This document shows, one piece after another, positions 32,503 to 45,000 of a DNA stretch of 64,000 bases. The position numbers were made by a program, and so were the translations under genes. The notes under the pieces were generated by a model that worked only from the letters and a program-made list of their open reading frames with translations, did not search any database and was not told where the DNA came from. Source of the DNA: Phymorhynchus buccinoides (taxonomy: Eukaryota; Mollusca; Gastropoda; Neogastropoda; Raphitomidae); NCBI GenBank assembly GCA_017654935.2, contig CM065711.1, forward strand, positions 31,974,871-32,038,870, given 5' to 3'. How positions within the stretch are numbered: position 1 is the first letter of the stretch; every line of letters starts with the position of its first letter.

Positions 32503-32956
32503 ATAATAAATGAAACTTATATAGCGCTGTTCGATGGCATGCCATCCTCAGCGCTTTACAAAGATACATTTTTTTGTTTTAATTTATAAAATAAAAAAAA
32601 GAAGTAAAAAATATTACACCGACTCGTATACACCCCCCCCCCCCCCCCTCTACCCCCCCCCCCACACACAGGGAGAAAACTACCAAAGACGTTTAAAAAA
32701 ATGTGTTCTTTTGGGTGAGTTTACTCCGATTTTGTAGCATTTATTATTCCATACATTATCGTTTTTGTGGCTAATTTATGTTGAATTGATTTTGGCAAAG
32801 CATTGTTCAGCAGTTGATGATAAATTTCTTCTTCAAAGTTGGATTCCTATATCATGGAATAAAATGTGTCGGTGACCAGTGGGAAAGTTTTGTCTGCAAG
32901 TCCACCCAGCTTAAATGAGTCTCGATGTATTCATTTTTAAATTTTTTTTAAATCTT
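32503..32956. other. Intergenic, no gene seen
   Basis: It begins with TAATAATAAATGAAACTTATATAGCGC, a motif often found in dispersed animal repeats, then a C-run at 32630-32665 and AT-rich DNA. Confidence 0.45.
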
Positions 32957-32999
32957 CTAGTGTATGTGTTGGTCTGTGTGTGTGTATTTGTGTAGGTGT

Positions 33000-33056
<57 letters not shown>

Positions 33057-33812
33057 TTGTGTATGTGTTGGTCTGTGTGTGTGTATTTGTGTATGTGTTG
33101 GTCTGTGTGTGTGTGTGTGTGTGTATGTGTTGGTCTGTGTGTGTGTGTGTGTGTGTGTATTTGTGTATGTGTTTTGTGTGTGTGTATTTTGTGTGTGTGT
33201 ATTTGTGTGTGTGTATTTGTGTGTGTGTGTGTGTGTATTTGTGTATGTGTGGTCTGTGTGTATTTGTGTATGTGTTGGTCTCTGTGTGTGTGTGTGTGTG
33301 TATTTGTGTATGTGTTGGTCTGTGTGTGTGTATTTGTGTCTGTGTGTGTGTGTGTGTGTGTGTATTTGTGTATGTGTGGTCTCTGTGTGTGTATTTGTGT
33401 ATGTGTTGGTCTGTGTGTGTGTATTTGTGTGTGTTGGTCTGTGTGTGTATGTGTGTGTGTATTTGTGTATGTGTTGGTCTGTGTGTGTGTGTATTTGTGT
33501 ATGTGTTGGTCTGTGTGTGTGTGTGTGTATTTGTGTATGTGTTGGTGTGTGTGTGTGTGTGTATTTGTGTATGTGTTGGTCTGTGTGTGTGTATTTGTGT
33601 ATGTGTTGTCTGTGTGTATTTGTGTATGTGTTGGTCTCTGTGTGTGTGTGTGTGTATGTGTTGGTCTGTGTGTGTGTATTTGTGTCTGTGTGTGTGTGTG
33701 TGTGTGTGTATATTTGTGTATGTGTTGGTCTCTGTGTGTGTATTTGTGTATGTGTTGTGTCTGTGTGTGTGTATTTGTGTGTGTGTGTGTGTGTGTATTT
33801 GTGTAGGTGTTG

Positions 33813-33860
<48 letters not shown>

Positions 33861-34130
33861 TTGTGTATGTGTTGGTCTCTGTGTGTGTGTTTGTATTTGT
33901 GTATGTGTGTCTGTGTGTGTGTATTTGTGTCTGTGTGTGTGTGTGTCTGTGTGTGTGTGTGTCTGTGTGTGTGTGTGTGTGTGTGTTGTGTGTGTGTGTG
34001 TGTATTTGTGTCTGTGTGTATTTGTGTCTGTCTGTGTGTGTGTGTTTGTGTCTGTGTGTGTGTTGTGCGTGTATTTAGTGTGTGTCTGTGTGTGTGTGTG
34101 TTTGTGTCTGTGTGTGTGTGTGTGTGAAAT
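32957..34130. repeat. (TG)n microsatellite with TATTTGTGTATGTGTTGGTC units, 1.2 kb
   Basis: The block GTGTATTTGTGTATGTGTTG recurs more than ten times between TG runs, a degenerate minisatellite inside a dinucleotide repeat. All three + frames and several - frames are open, without coding meaning. Confidence 0.97.
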
Positions 34131-34147
34131 TCATACAAGATTTGCAG

Positions 34148-34309
34148 TACTGTATTTTTCGGGCTATAAGACACATACCCAGCCCAAATTTTACCAAACA
34201 ATCAGATTTTGTTGTTATAGTTCCTTACTATATTATCAGTCACATTATAAGGCGCAGGGGTCTCAGTCTGGGGGAAAAAGTATCGCCTTATAGTCCGAAA
34301 AATACAGTA
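34148..34309. mobile_element. TA-flanked MITE family D, short form
   Basis: TACTGTATTTTTCGGGCTAT to AGTCCGAAAAATACAGTA, 162 bp. Confidence 0.88.
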
Positions 34310-34379
34310 ATTTTTTTTTTTTTGATTTCATTTCAAAATTTAGTGTGTGTGTGTGTGTGTGTGTGTGGGGGGGGGGGAG

Positions 34380-34697
34380 TCCCGTGGGGATACCGGGGGG
34401 TCTTGTATAAATAGTTCCCCCACCTTCTGGAAGTTCTGTGCTTGTAGCTTCCTCTAATCTGTCACTCTCTTTGACTCTGCCTTTTCCCTTTGCTTACTGT
34501 CATCTACTATCTTTCTGCCTTACCGGTCCATTCTCCTGCCTTTTTTCACGAAACACTTTCAAAAAGATTTCCTCCAACACTCAGCCGAAGACGGACATGC
34601 TGGGCCTAACTATTTCTTACTTAGGCGCATAACGGCAGCATGACACATCTGCGCTCATAATTGATAGGAAACTGTCTGAGCGATCGAAGAAGAAGGG
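34380..34697 (+). mobile_element. SINE-like family S, tail A
   Basis: A forward copy between a TG/G-run and a GAAGAAG/G-run. The flanks are simple repeats, so a target duplication cannot be read. Confidence 0.86.
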
Positions 34698-35078
34698 GGG
34701 GGGGGGGGGGGAAGAGAGGGATGAATGATCTCACCTTGTACACACTCTCGACAAATTTACTCACGACCACGAAACTGGAGTAATATTCTTAAAAGATTTT
34801 TATTGCTAAATCTTCTACATGTTCATATACAAATAACTCTATATAAAAAAAGTCGAAGCCAAAGCTATGTAAAGTTCTGGATACATAAGATGGGACAGAT
34901 TTGTACAGAAAAAACATGGAATGTATATGTTATTTTGATATGTTTTTGGTTGTACATCAACAGTTTCAAAACAGTAGTTTTATCAAAACAAATTCTGTGG
35001 GATATGTGTACATATTCATGTCAAAATAATTATAAATTTTAACAAAAGTCTCTTCTACAACATGATATTAAATTTTTG

Positions 35079-35375
35079 GTAAAGGTCAAGATGTGCCACC
35101 CCCCCTACCTATCTCGGTTAATTCTATTTTTCCGTTATTGCCTTTCTTACCATACATAAAGCTGTATTTTAGGAACATTTTTAGCTAATAACCTTTTTGG
35201 AATACTAACCCTAGCCCTAACCCTAGCCCTAAACCTAACCCTACCCCCCACCCTATAAGACGGAAAAACGCAATGAACCACAACTGTGACAAATCGCGGT
35301 GTACTGCAATACATAGTGGGGGGTAGGGTTAGGTTTACAGGGTTAGGGGGGTGGTGGCACATCTTTACCTTTACC
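35079..35375. mobile_element. Foldback element H, second copy
   Basis: AAAGGTCAAGATGTGCCACC to GGTGGCACATCTTTACC, with CCTAACCCTAGCCCTAAACC inside; the right arm is shortened. Confidence 0.86.
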
Positions 35376-35565
35376 AAATTTAAAAAAAAAATATTTGTTC
35401 CCTTTCATTCAGAAATCACATCACATGCTCTAAAACATTGTCACATTTTCTCAATTTTGATCAACACATCACATCTATTTAAAGTAAAAAACATGATGCA
35501 TAATTTTCAACCCACTTTGTCATCCATTTTGCCCAATTATTTGCTTTGATGACATCTCTGTACTG

Positions 35566-36028
35566 CAGACCTGCTTACCCTTATAATGAACAACCTAGAA
35601 TTTGCCACAGAAAACCCCGGAATTTGAGAAAGAAAAAAACAGAATTCACATCGCAATGTCGCTTATGCCGCCATGCGAAATTTTGAAGTCCACGTTGCAG
35701 TACTTGCAGTGTGCATGCTCGTCTCCCAAACGCGAACTTGTTATTCCTGGCACTTTCAAATACTTATGAGAAAACTTCTGCTTCACTTTTGGGCTGTTTC
35801 ACCCTATCACTGCTGTCGTTTGTCGAAGATTTCTGGCGCTTGCCGCCTGCGGTTGACTTGCCTGACGACATGTTTGGCGCAAAACTACAACCCTTGCGTC
35901 TTTTCATACAAACGGAAACAAATAATAGACGTTTTTTTGCGAAATCCCGGGATTTTCAGCGTTCACCCGGAATTTATTATTTTACCCAGAATATTATTCC
36001 CGAAAAACCGGGAGGGTAAACAGGTCTG
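35566..36028 (-). mobile_element. CAG-ended DNA element M2
   Basis: A reverse copy of M1 with ends CAGACCTGCTTACC and GGTAAACAGGTCTG. On the - strand it encodes [18 protein letters not shown] without interruption, i.e. the uninverted order. Confidence 0.82.
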
Positions 36029-36032
36029 CCAA

Positions 36033-37010
36033 TGTGACCCAGCACCACGAAAGGGACATTAAGTGTCAAAATAACCATTCTGGAGAAAATGGTACCGTTA
36101 GAAACTTCAGACAACTCTCTTTCAAATGATATAAGAACCATTCTTGCAACTTTTTCCGTTTTAGAGTTACGAGCAGTTAAAGTTGGTAGGGTGACTGTCG
36201 GCCATTTTGAGAGATCACAGTCTTAAAGGTGCACCCTGACGGATGAGTTTTTGCAAGAAGCACGTCGAGATCACCAGAAAGACAGCCTTTTCAAGGATTG
36301 GAACACTCACTTTGCTCTGGTTTACGTCAAAACAGCGATTCCTCCTGGAGAGAGAAGCCATTTTGGAGGGGGGGGACACTCATTGTGGTTGAAGCTTTTT
36401 CTTTTTTGTAGTGCAGTAGAAATATTATTTGTTTAAATGGAGCTATTTCCTTTGTTGTGAGCGAAACTCCTTTAGGTAAACTGTATACTTTAAAAATTTG
36501 TTTTCATTTTAATAAAAAGGCTTGTATTGTGAATATTTCATGCAAACGAATTTGGCCTAAACTCAGGTGGCCATTAGAAACGAGAAGGCACACGCCTTCT
36601 CTTTTACTGAAAGAACTTGACTTCCAGCACAGCCAAGGAGGAATCGCCGATTGATTTCTAGGAAACCAGAGCAAATCGAGTGTTGCGATCTCTGTAAAGG
36701 GTGTTTTCCTGGTGATCTGGACGTGTTTCTAGCAAAAACCCATCTGTCCGGGTGCCCCTTTAAATGTAGCCTAGCTGAAGAAAATGCATTTACCTACTCA
36801 TTTTAAAGCACTCATAAGACCATTTAGAGACCATAGTAAAGATTGTCCTTTATAAATATGAAAGATAGGATGTTAGAGAACACGAGAACACGAAAATGCC
36901 CATAACTCAAAACTGATAAAAAAATATTATATTTTTGACTTTGCAAGCCTGTTGTGAAAAACTAGCTCAGCGACTTAATGTCCCTTTCTTGGAGCTAGGT
37001 CACAAATATG
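36033..37010. mobile_element. Inverted-repeat element hosting a family G copy
   Basis: GTGACCCAGCACC..GAAAGGGACATTAAG at the left and CTTAATGTCCCTTTC..GAGCTAGGTCAC at the right. Confidence 0.75.
36223..36763. mobile_element. Foldback TTAA element, family G
   Basis: TTAA-AGGTGCACCCTGACGG to GGTGCCCCT-TTAA. It is nested in the element 36033-37010. Confidence 0.9.
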
Positions 37011-37364
37011 TCTGAAGTTACGCAAAATGAAATGCAAATTACGGTCTTGGCCAACTGACACCCTGAACATTCACCCAGAGTAAAAAACTTTTTAATATTT
37101 ACACACAACGCCAAAAAGTATGAAAAAAGTACAACTTCATAAAGTTGTGACAAAATAAAGATTCTCTCCGTTTTACCAGCAGCCTCGTTGGTTGAAAATC
37201 ACAATAAATGAATCAACAATGTACACTTTCTCACACAGAAACGTAAACCTCTTGACCTCTCTTTAAAAAAAAAAAAGCTCATTCTCTACGAGCGCTCGTC
37301 ACATTCTCAGTCATACTCGCACTAGAGATGCTCACAATTCGAAACTAAACTCATTGAGACAAGC

Positions 37365-37960
37365 TCACACAAGCAGTGAGATAAGCTCACACTGATTGAT
37401 ATGCGACGTACGACTTTTCTTGGGGGGGTGAAGAATTACTGGTACTAAAGAGGACAAGCAGTGAGATAAGCTCACACTGATTGATATGCGACGTACGACT
37501 TTTCTTGGGGGGGTGAAGAATTACTGGTACTAAAGAGGACAAGCAGTGAGATAAGCTCACACTGACTGATATGCGATGTACGACTTTTCTTGGGGGGGTG
37601 AAGAATTACTGGTACTAAAGAGGACAAGCAGTGAGATAAGCTCACACTGATTGATATGCGACGTACGACTTTTCTTGGGGGGGTGAAGAATTACTGGTAC
37701 TAAAGAGGACAAGCAGTGAGATAAGCTCACACTGACTGATATGCGATGTACGACTTTTCTTGGGGGGGTGAAGAATTACTGGTACTAAAGAGGACAAGCA
37801 GTGAGATAAGCTCACACTGATTGATATGCGACGTACGACTTTTCTTGGGGGGGTGAAGAATTACTGGTACTAAAGAGGACAAGCAGTGAGATAAGCTCAC
37901 ACTGATTGATATGCGACGCACAACTTTTTTTTGAGGGGGTGAAGAATTACTGGTACTAAG
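37365..37960. repeat. 85-bp minisatellite, seven copies
   Basis: GACAAGCAGTGAGATAAGCT recurs at 37453, 37538, 37623 and so on, exactly 85 bp apart. Two variants (GACTGATATGCGATG and GATTGATATGCGACG) alternate in part. Confidence 0.94.
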
Positions 37961-38693
37961 GAGTCTCTCTCCCCGCTAACCCCCCAGCCTAATCACTTCA
38001 CATGACTTTTTTTTCTCCATATGTATTATTCGTTTATATCTTCAGTACAAACAATTCTTCATTGATCAAAACCATCGTGTCCAAGTGCCCACATGGGTAT
38101 TGAACAAAGCAAACTACATGCTTATATTTAACCATCAATAGACCTAAACTTTTTTTCTTTTCTTTTTTTCTCTCCCTTCCCTTTTCCTTAGATTTTTGCA
38201 CAATCTTTATTTTCCCCTTTCTCTTCTTCAGACATATCCCTCTCTCTCTCTCTCTCTTATTGCTCTCTCTCTTCTCGCTCAATGTCTCTCTCCCCTCTTG
38301 TTTTAATGTATTCTTATTCACTTCTTGCAGGGTCATATCAGACGTAATCAAACAATCTGACCTTTCTTTTTCTCAACCCCCCCCCCCCCCCTCCATAACA
38401 TAGAAAACAGTGTTCTCACAACCTCAAACAAAGATCAATATTTAAAAAAAGGTCAAGGTCAAGACCCCAAAAATATATGTTCACCATAAATGTTTTGATA
38501 CCTCAGCAAAGCATGTCAACACAGCAAAGCTCATAAGACACATGGCAGTTAATAAAATCTAGCATATCACACCCTTCACAAAACTTTCAGATACACGTTC
38601 ACATTGTTCTGCAAAATCAAAGAATCTGTACAATGGAATGTTGAGTTTCAAGATGAGGCATTATGTACAGTGAAGTTCTAAGAAGACAAAATC

Positions 38694-39244
38694 TTAAAGG
38701 TGGACCCTGACGGATGAGTTTTTGCAAGAAACACGTCGAGATCACCAGAAAGACAGCCTTTTCAAGGATCGGAACACTCACTTTGCTCTGGTTTCTTATA
38801 AATTAAAACGGCGATTCCTCCTTGGCGGAGATGCCGGAGAGAGAAGCCATTTTGGATGGGGTGGGTGGAGGTCACTCATTGTGGTTGAAGCGTTTTCTTT
38901 TTTTGTAGTGCATTTAAAAAAAAAAAAAGGAACTATTTCCTTTGTTGTGAGCGAAACTCCTTTACATAAACTGAATAAAAAATGTTTAAAAAGAAAAAAG
39001 TCTTGTATTGCGAAAATTTTGTGCAAACGATTTGGCGGCCATTAGAAAAGAGACGGCACACGCCTTCTCTTTGGGTGGAAAGAATTTGACTTCCAGCACC
39101 TCCGCCAAGGAGGAATCACCGATTTGACAGTTTGATTTCTAGGAAACCAGAGCAAAGTGAGTGTTGCGATCTCTGTAAAGGGTGTTTTCCTGGTGATCTC
39201 GACGTGTTTCTTACAAAAACTAATCCGTCAGGGTGCCCCTTTAA
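38694..39244. mobile_element. Foldback TTAA element, family G
   Basis: TTAA-AGGTGGACCCTGACGG to CAGGGTGCCCCT-TTAA, with long inverted arms. Confidence 0.9.
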
Positions 39245-39444
39245 GAGACTGAGTTAAGTAGAGCGTTGGCTATAACTAAAAAGAAAAATCATAGACAAAA
39301 ACTGTCTTCTGTTTCGCTACTGATCTTTAACAAAAAAGAAAGAAAAGTACAAAAACTAACAAGAGCGATACACAAGAGAAACTGAAAGAGAGAAACACAT
39401 TGACAAAGAGAAAATTATAAACGATACTCATAAGACAGAAAGAG

Positions 39445-39748
39445 TTCCCCCGTGGGGATACCGGGGGGGTCTTTTGCATAATAGTTCCCCCACCTTCTGG
39501 AAGTTCTGTGCTTGTAACTTCCTCTAATCTGTCACTCTCTTTGACTCTGCCTTTTCCCTTTGCTTGCTGTCATCTACTATCTTTCTGCCTTACCCGGTCC
39601 ATTCTCCTGCCCATTTTTCACGAAACACTTCCTCCTCCAGCCGAAGTCGGACTTGCTGGGCCTAACTAACTATTTATTAGTTAGGCGCATAACGGCAGCA
39701 TGACGCATCCACGCTCATAATTGACAGGAAACTGAGCGATCGAAGAAG
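39445..39748 (+). mobile_element. SINE-like family S, tail A
   Basis: A forward copy with AGACAGAAAG direct repeats at both ends (39433 and 39747). Confidence 0.88.
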
Positions 39749-39835
39749 ACAGAAAGGAGAGAGAGAAAGTCCAAAGCTGTGCGCAAAACGGCCCAAGTAC
39801 GGAAAAAAACAACCACCACCACTAGTGTTTTTGCA

Positions 39836-40418
39836 CACCGCATTTTTCGGACTATAAGGCGATATTTTTTTCTCCAATTTCGACCTATGCGCCTAATAAA
39901 CGAGGGCGCCCTATTAGTGAACAAAATCGTGAGAAGAGAGGCAACGATTGCCGTGCTCAGTACAGTCTACTGTGAGTCACAACATCGAAAGTGGTAACGA
40001 GTCGCTGATACGGCGAATACTCACGTTAAAATGCTTCAAAATCCCTATTATCATCCGAGATGCCGTCCAACAGATGCCACAACCCTTCATTGGATGTAAA
40101 AAGCATCGTTGTAGAGCTTAAAATGCCATAATTCTACCAGTTTTCGCGAAGAATTGTCCAAACACAACAACCGGAAGTCGCAAAAACGGAGGTTTTGATT
40201 ATTTGAGAAGGGAGCCAACTCTCGTTTACGACAGCAGTAATGGTGGTCGGTAAGCGTTTACAGGACGTGTACGGGCTTCAAACTTCGACTTTGTTTTGTG
40301 AGGTGTGTATCGCCTTATAAACGAGGGCGCCTTTTACTTGGATTTTGTCAGATTTTTCTTGAAAATTGCCCTATTCGCCTTATACACAGCATCACCTAAT
40401 GAGCCGAAAAATACGGTA
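39836..40418. mobile_element. TA-flanked MITE family D
   Basis: CACCGCATTTTTCGGACTAT to GAGCCGAAAAATACGGTA. Confidence 0.88.
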
Positions 40419-40938
40419 ATCTATGACAATGAAATGATCCTTTTCTACACACAACGAAGAAAATGTTATCCTGACACCCATCCTGCTAAGTTTTGAGATG
40501 AACGATACAACAACGCATGATGTTCAGTATATATACAAGTGGCGTACATTTAAAATGGTTTGAACTTTCAAAATGATTAAAAAAGATCACGATTGATTAA
40601 CAGAGGTGATGAAAGGAAAAGTCAAATTAACAACATAGAGTTAGTTTCTCACAATTTATCGAAATGGAATATGAACACACACACCCTCCCCCCTCCCCAC
40701 CCCACCCCACCCCTCATCTTAATCTAATACACCCCTCCCATATGTGCCTGTCATAAGGTTGGATCGAGGACATAAAACGAATTTTATTCATGGAATATGA
40801 ACATTAACAGCGATAATGACGTGTATTGTAAAGGGAAATCATCAACAAGACATGCATAGTTTTTTTTGATCAGCTGAAAAGAGGTTGATAATTATTTTCA
40901 CTACCGTAAGGTTGGAATTCAGATCCATTCATAGAAAC

Positions 40939-41023
<85 letters not shown>

Positions 41024-41284
41024 TAAGACAGAGAAAAAAAGACAGTGTATGCATGCACATGTTTGTGCATGTTGATGTAAATGATTATGATGATGTTGAA
41101 GGGATTCAAGAAGGGTATACAAAACCTATCCTCCCACTCCCACTCTTTCGACAGGCAATGTGTGAGTGTGTGCCTGCCTCCACATATTTTTCATCTGTAC
41201 CAGAAATGTACACCTTCCTCATTTCTAGGCAAACATTTCAAACACATTTTTTCTAACACCCTCGAAAATTTAAAAAAAAAAATG
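40419..41284. other. Downstream flank of gene 2, no gene seen
   Basis: It holds TG/GA tracts at 40939-41020. A TTTATT at 40783 would be AATAAA on the - strand, a distant candidate poly(A) signal for gene 2. Otherwise unassigned. Confidence 0.4.
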
Positions 41285-41880
41285 GAACTTGTCCCCCCTC
41301 CCTCACACAAAGGATTCTCCCACTCTGGCGGGCGGGGGCTTAGCAAAAAAGAAGAATTCAAACCTGTCCCCCCTCGTTCACACAAAGGCGGGGGTTTGGC
41401 AAAGAAGAAGAAGAAGAATTCAAACAACCTGTCCCCCCCCTCCCTCACACAAAGGATTATCCCACTCTAGAGGACAGGGGCTTAGCGAACAAGAAGAATT
41501 CAAACAACCTGTCCCCCCCCTCCCTCACACAAAGGATTATCCCACTCTAGAGGACAGGGGCTTAGCGAACAAGAAGAATTCAAACAACCTGTCCCCCCCC
41601 TCCCTCACACAAAGGATTCTCCCACTCTGGAGGACAGGGGTTTAGCGAACAAGAAGAATTCAAACAACCTGTCCCCCCCCTCCCTCACACAAAGGATTCT
41701 CCCACTCTGGAGGACAGGGGTTTAGCGAACAAGAAGAATTCAAACAACCTGTCCCCCCCCTCCCTCACACAAAGGATTCTCCCACTCTGGAGGACAAGGG
41801 TTTAGCGAACAAGAAGAATTCAAACAACCTGTCCCCCCCCTCCCTCACACAAAGGACTCTCCCACTCTGGCGGGCGGGGG
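41285..41880. repeat. 80-bp minisatellite grown from the gene 2 stop-codon region
   Basis: Seven to eight units, exactly 80 bp apart in the central part (41501, 41581, 41661, 41741). On the - strand, full units contain RVGESFV stop, the same codons as the true protein end, so the array is an amplification of the last coding bases plus 3' UTR. Confidence 0.9.
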
Positions 41881-42075
41881 TTTGGCGGCCACAGGCGGCG
41901 GTCGTCTCTCGATTTCCTCCTCAGGGGGAGAGAACCGCGTGGGCGCGATGTGGGTAGAGGGCACCGTTGGTCTCATGGCCATGGCTTCCTCCTCTTTCTC
42001 CTCTTGCCGGGCCGCTTCGCGACGTCGCAGTTCTGCCGCCGAGTCGAGCGTGTCGACCTCACGTTTTTCTTTGTC
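41845..42075 (-). CDS. Tetraspan gene 2, exon 4 (cytosolic tail and stop)
   Basis: It encodes DKEKREVDTLDSAAELRRRE, then AARQEEKEEEAMAMRP, a proline-rich stretch and the C-terminus ARVGESFV. The acceptor is TTCTCCTCAG. The stop codon lies inside the first unit of an 80-bp minisatellite. Confidence 0.88.
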   Translation of the reverse strand, partial: DKEKREVDTLDSAAELRRREAARQEEKEEEAMAMRPTVPSTHIAPTRFSPPEEEIERRPPPVAAKPPPARVGESFV

Positions 42076-45000
42076 CTGAGGAGAACAGGAGAACATCGTC
42101 ATCATCTGCATTGTGATAGACAGGAGAAGCAGCACCGCAGCACTGCCTTCACAACAAAACGCACACTGAAGTTGCATGTCCTTTTATGCCTTGCACCAAG
42201 CACAAGGCAGCTGAAGGCTTCGGCACACAGCCACTACAAATGAGTTGCTACAACTAGTGTCATACCACAAGTTGCAGTCAAACTCGCAGAGCTCGTAGCA
42301 CACGCTGCAACTTTGATACGACTCCCTTGCAATCCTATGCTGAACCAACCACAGGTAGACTCAGAAATATTGTTCTAAAATGTATGCAGACTACTCGTAT
42401 GTAAACTAAAATGCCAAAGCTGACAGCAAATAGTGTACAGATCAAAACGATGGTCAGTACCAGAGTCCGATGTCGAGTAGCCTTATCTATTCAATCTTCG
42501 CTAGCCATGGCCACTTCTTCAGCCACTCGTCTTGGAACCGGTGTTCTCTCGCACTAGTGCCGTTATCTTCGGGCTGCTTCTCCGAGACTGTTGATACAGA
42601 AGCTGTTTCTGCAACATCTTCTGCACACTCGCTTGGCAGTCGATTTATTTTTTTATACTTTGCCGCCACAAAAATCAAAGTCGAAGAGCGTCGTTGTCCG
42701 CTTCATTTTTGAGAAAATTCAGCATGGCTGGTAGGACTCTCGCAATTTCTTGTCGGTAAAACGAGATGAACGCGATTGGTTGATTTACACTAACATTGTA
42801 AAAGAACCAAAGAAACGTTGATAAATCATTCATTCCTGCTCGATGCTTTTGGGTTTGTGCAGACGACGGATTTAGCAGACGACGAAGGAATTCCCGCAGC
42901 GAGCGGTAAAAAGTGCGGGCAGTTAAACAAATATGCGGGCGTCGGCCCACGCTTAGACCCGATTATTGCGGGAAGGAACAGATTTGGGGGGATTGTACCA
43001 ATCCCGCGCCCTAGAATCAGCTCTGGACTTTGACTTGACACACACAAACTACTTCACACTACAGCTTTGCATTCACCAGGAAAATGAGGCCCAAAATGAA
43101 CACCAGCATCCCTCCAAAGGCGGAAAAGAAGCCAGACAGCACACACACACACACACACTACAGCTATGCTCTCACCAGGAAAATGAGGCCCAAAATGAAC
43201 ACCAGCATCCCTCCAAAGGCGGCAAAGAAGCCAGACAGCACACAGAGGCCGTAGCTCCAGGACAGGTAGTTCATCCAGGGGCGGGGCATCCACGAGGAAT
43301 CCAGGCTCATCTCCGCGAAGATCAAGGCGATTAGGAACACAAAGAAGGCTGAAAACACACACACACACAAATTAAGTTCACCATTTCGATGATTTCAAAA
43401 TCTTTTTTCTTAAATTGGGTGGCGCGCCTCTGGCTGCGACGCGCTCTCCAGGTGGGAGCAACCCGAATTTCACAGACGCCTCTGTGACCATAAAGTACCT
43501 AATATCTTAATACCTAAAATTAAAATTACATAAAAATGTTGTTACTTAACCCTTTCACCGCCAGCCATCTTTGAACCAAAAATGTCAATAAAATTTATTT
43601 GGTTACAGAAAAGATTTAATCTGCAATATTGTGGGATTTCTCTGCGACACATTTAGAATAGGGTCAATCCTTACTGCCCAAATTTAGGAACAAAATATTA
43701 AATCAAATCAATCAATCAATCAAATCATTTATTATTGAATAATAGACCCCGATTCAAGAGTTTTAATGACACGAATGCAAAAATGCGACATTTGGCAGTG
43801 AAAGGGTTAAACTAGTTCATCCGTTGCTGAGGCATCCACGACGCATCCAGGCTCATCTCCACGAAGAGCAAGGCGATTAGGAACACAAAGAACGCTGAAA
43901 ACACACACACACAAATCAACTTTACCATTTCAATCATATTAAACTAGGTCATCCATTGCTGAAGCATTCAGGGTCATCTCCGTGAAGATCGATTAGGAAC
44001 ACAGTCACAGAGAACGCTGAAAACAGAACGCATAATCACCCTCATTACTATCATTTTATTCTTCATATTAACATTATCACCTATGCTTGGTACAACTAAA
44101 AGGCTGAGGCTGCTAAGAATACCCCAGATTCATTTCCACAAAGATTAGGGCATGAATGTTTTGGATAAAAACGCAACAGACATTGAAATAAAGTGATAGG
44201 AAACAGTCATGAAGAAAGCAGAACTGGCACATTACTGTCAATTACAGACCATAGTCTAAACAGTTCACATTGCTCTTGCTCTGGCAGTGACTGGAATAAA
44301 AAAATTGATTGCCTGAAAAAACAGACTGGAAAGGTGTATACGGCAAAACTGCCTGAATGGCTAAAGCCAAAAAAATTATAAGCTTAGGATGTAATGACAC
44401 ACTAGTTAAACAGTGAACAAAATAAATGGTCCGCTTTGATACCTAAGGCCCCCCCCCCCCCCCAAAAATGTCTGTTTCCGGTAACCCGACCGAGCCTAGT
44501 TTTTGCTGCCGACCCTAATTTTTTTTGGGACGAGTTTCCCCCCCCCCCCCCTCCCCCCCAAAAAAAGAGCAATTTGAGCAGACGATGCAAGGGGAACAAC
44601 CATTGCACTCTCACTCGGCGTAGTCAAGGACCGTTACTCGCGCAGACTTTCGTGATCAACATCCGCCAACACAATGGCGGGTGCAAGGCACGCGATTGCC
44701 ATTTTTATGTCTAAATGCGATCATGCGGACGCAGTCAAAATTGTCGCTCGTTGAAATCGGTCGCCCGCTACTATGAGAGTGTGTATTTGCGACATTGAGC
44801 ATGAACCACAAATTTAAAAAGAATTCCGTAAAATTATGAAATATGAACGATTGGAGTACGGAAAAATGGTTCAAGTAAAGAAAGAGTGAAATTTGTCGTT
44901 CATGCTCAATGTCGCAAATACACACTCTCATAGTAGCGGGCGACCGATTTGAACGAGAGACGATTTTGACTGCGACATGTTTCAGCAAATACGGCAAAAA

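Noticed and set aside
32957..34293. Several open frames of 280-437 codons in the TG tract, both strands
   Set aside because: They are simple translations of a dinucleotide repeat (Cys-Val or His-Thr) with no unique sequence.
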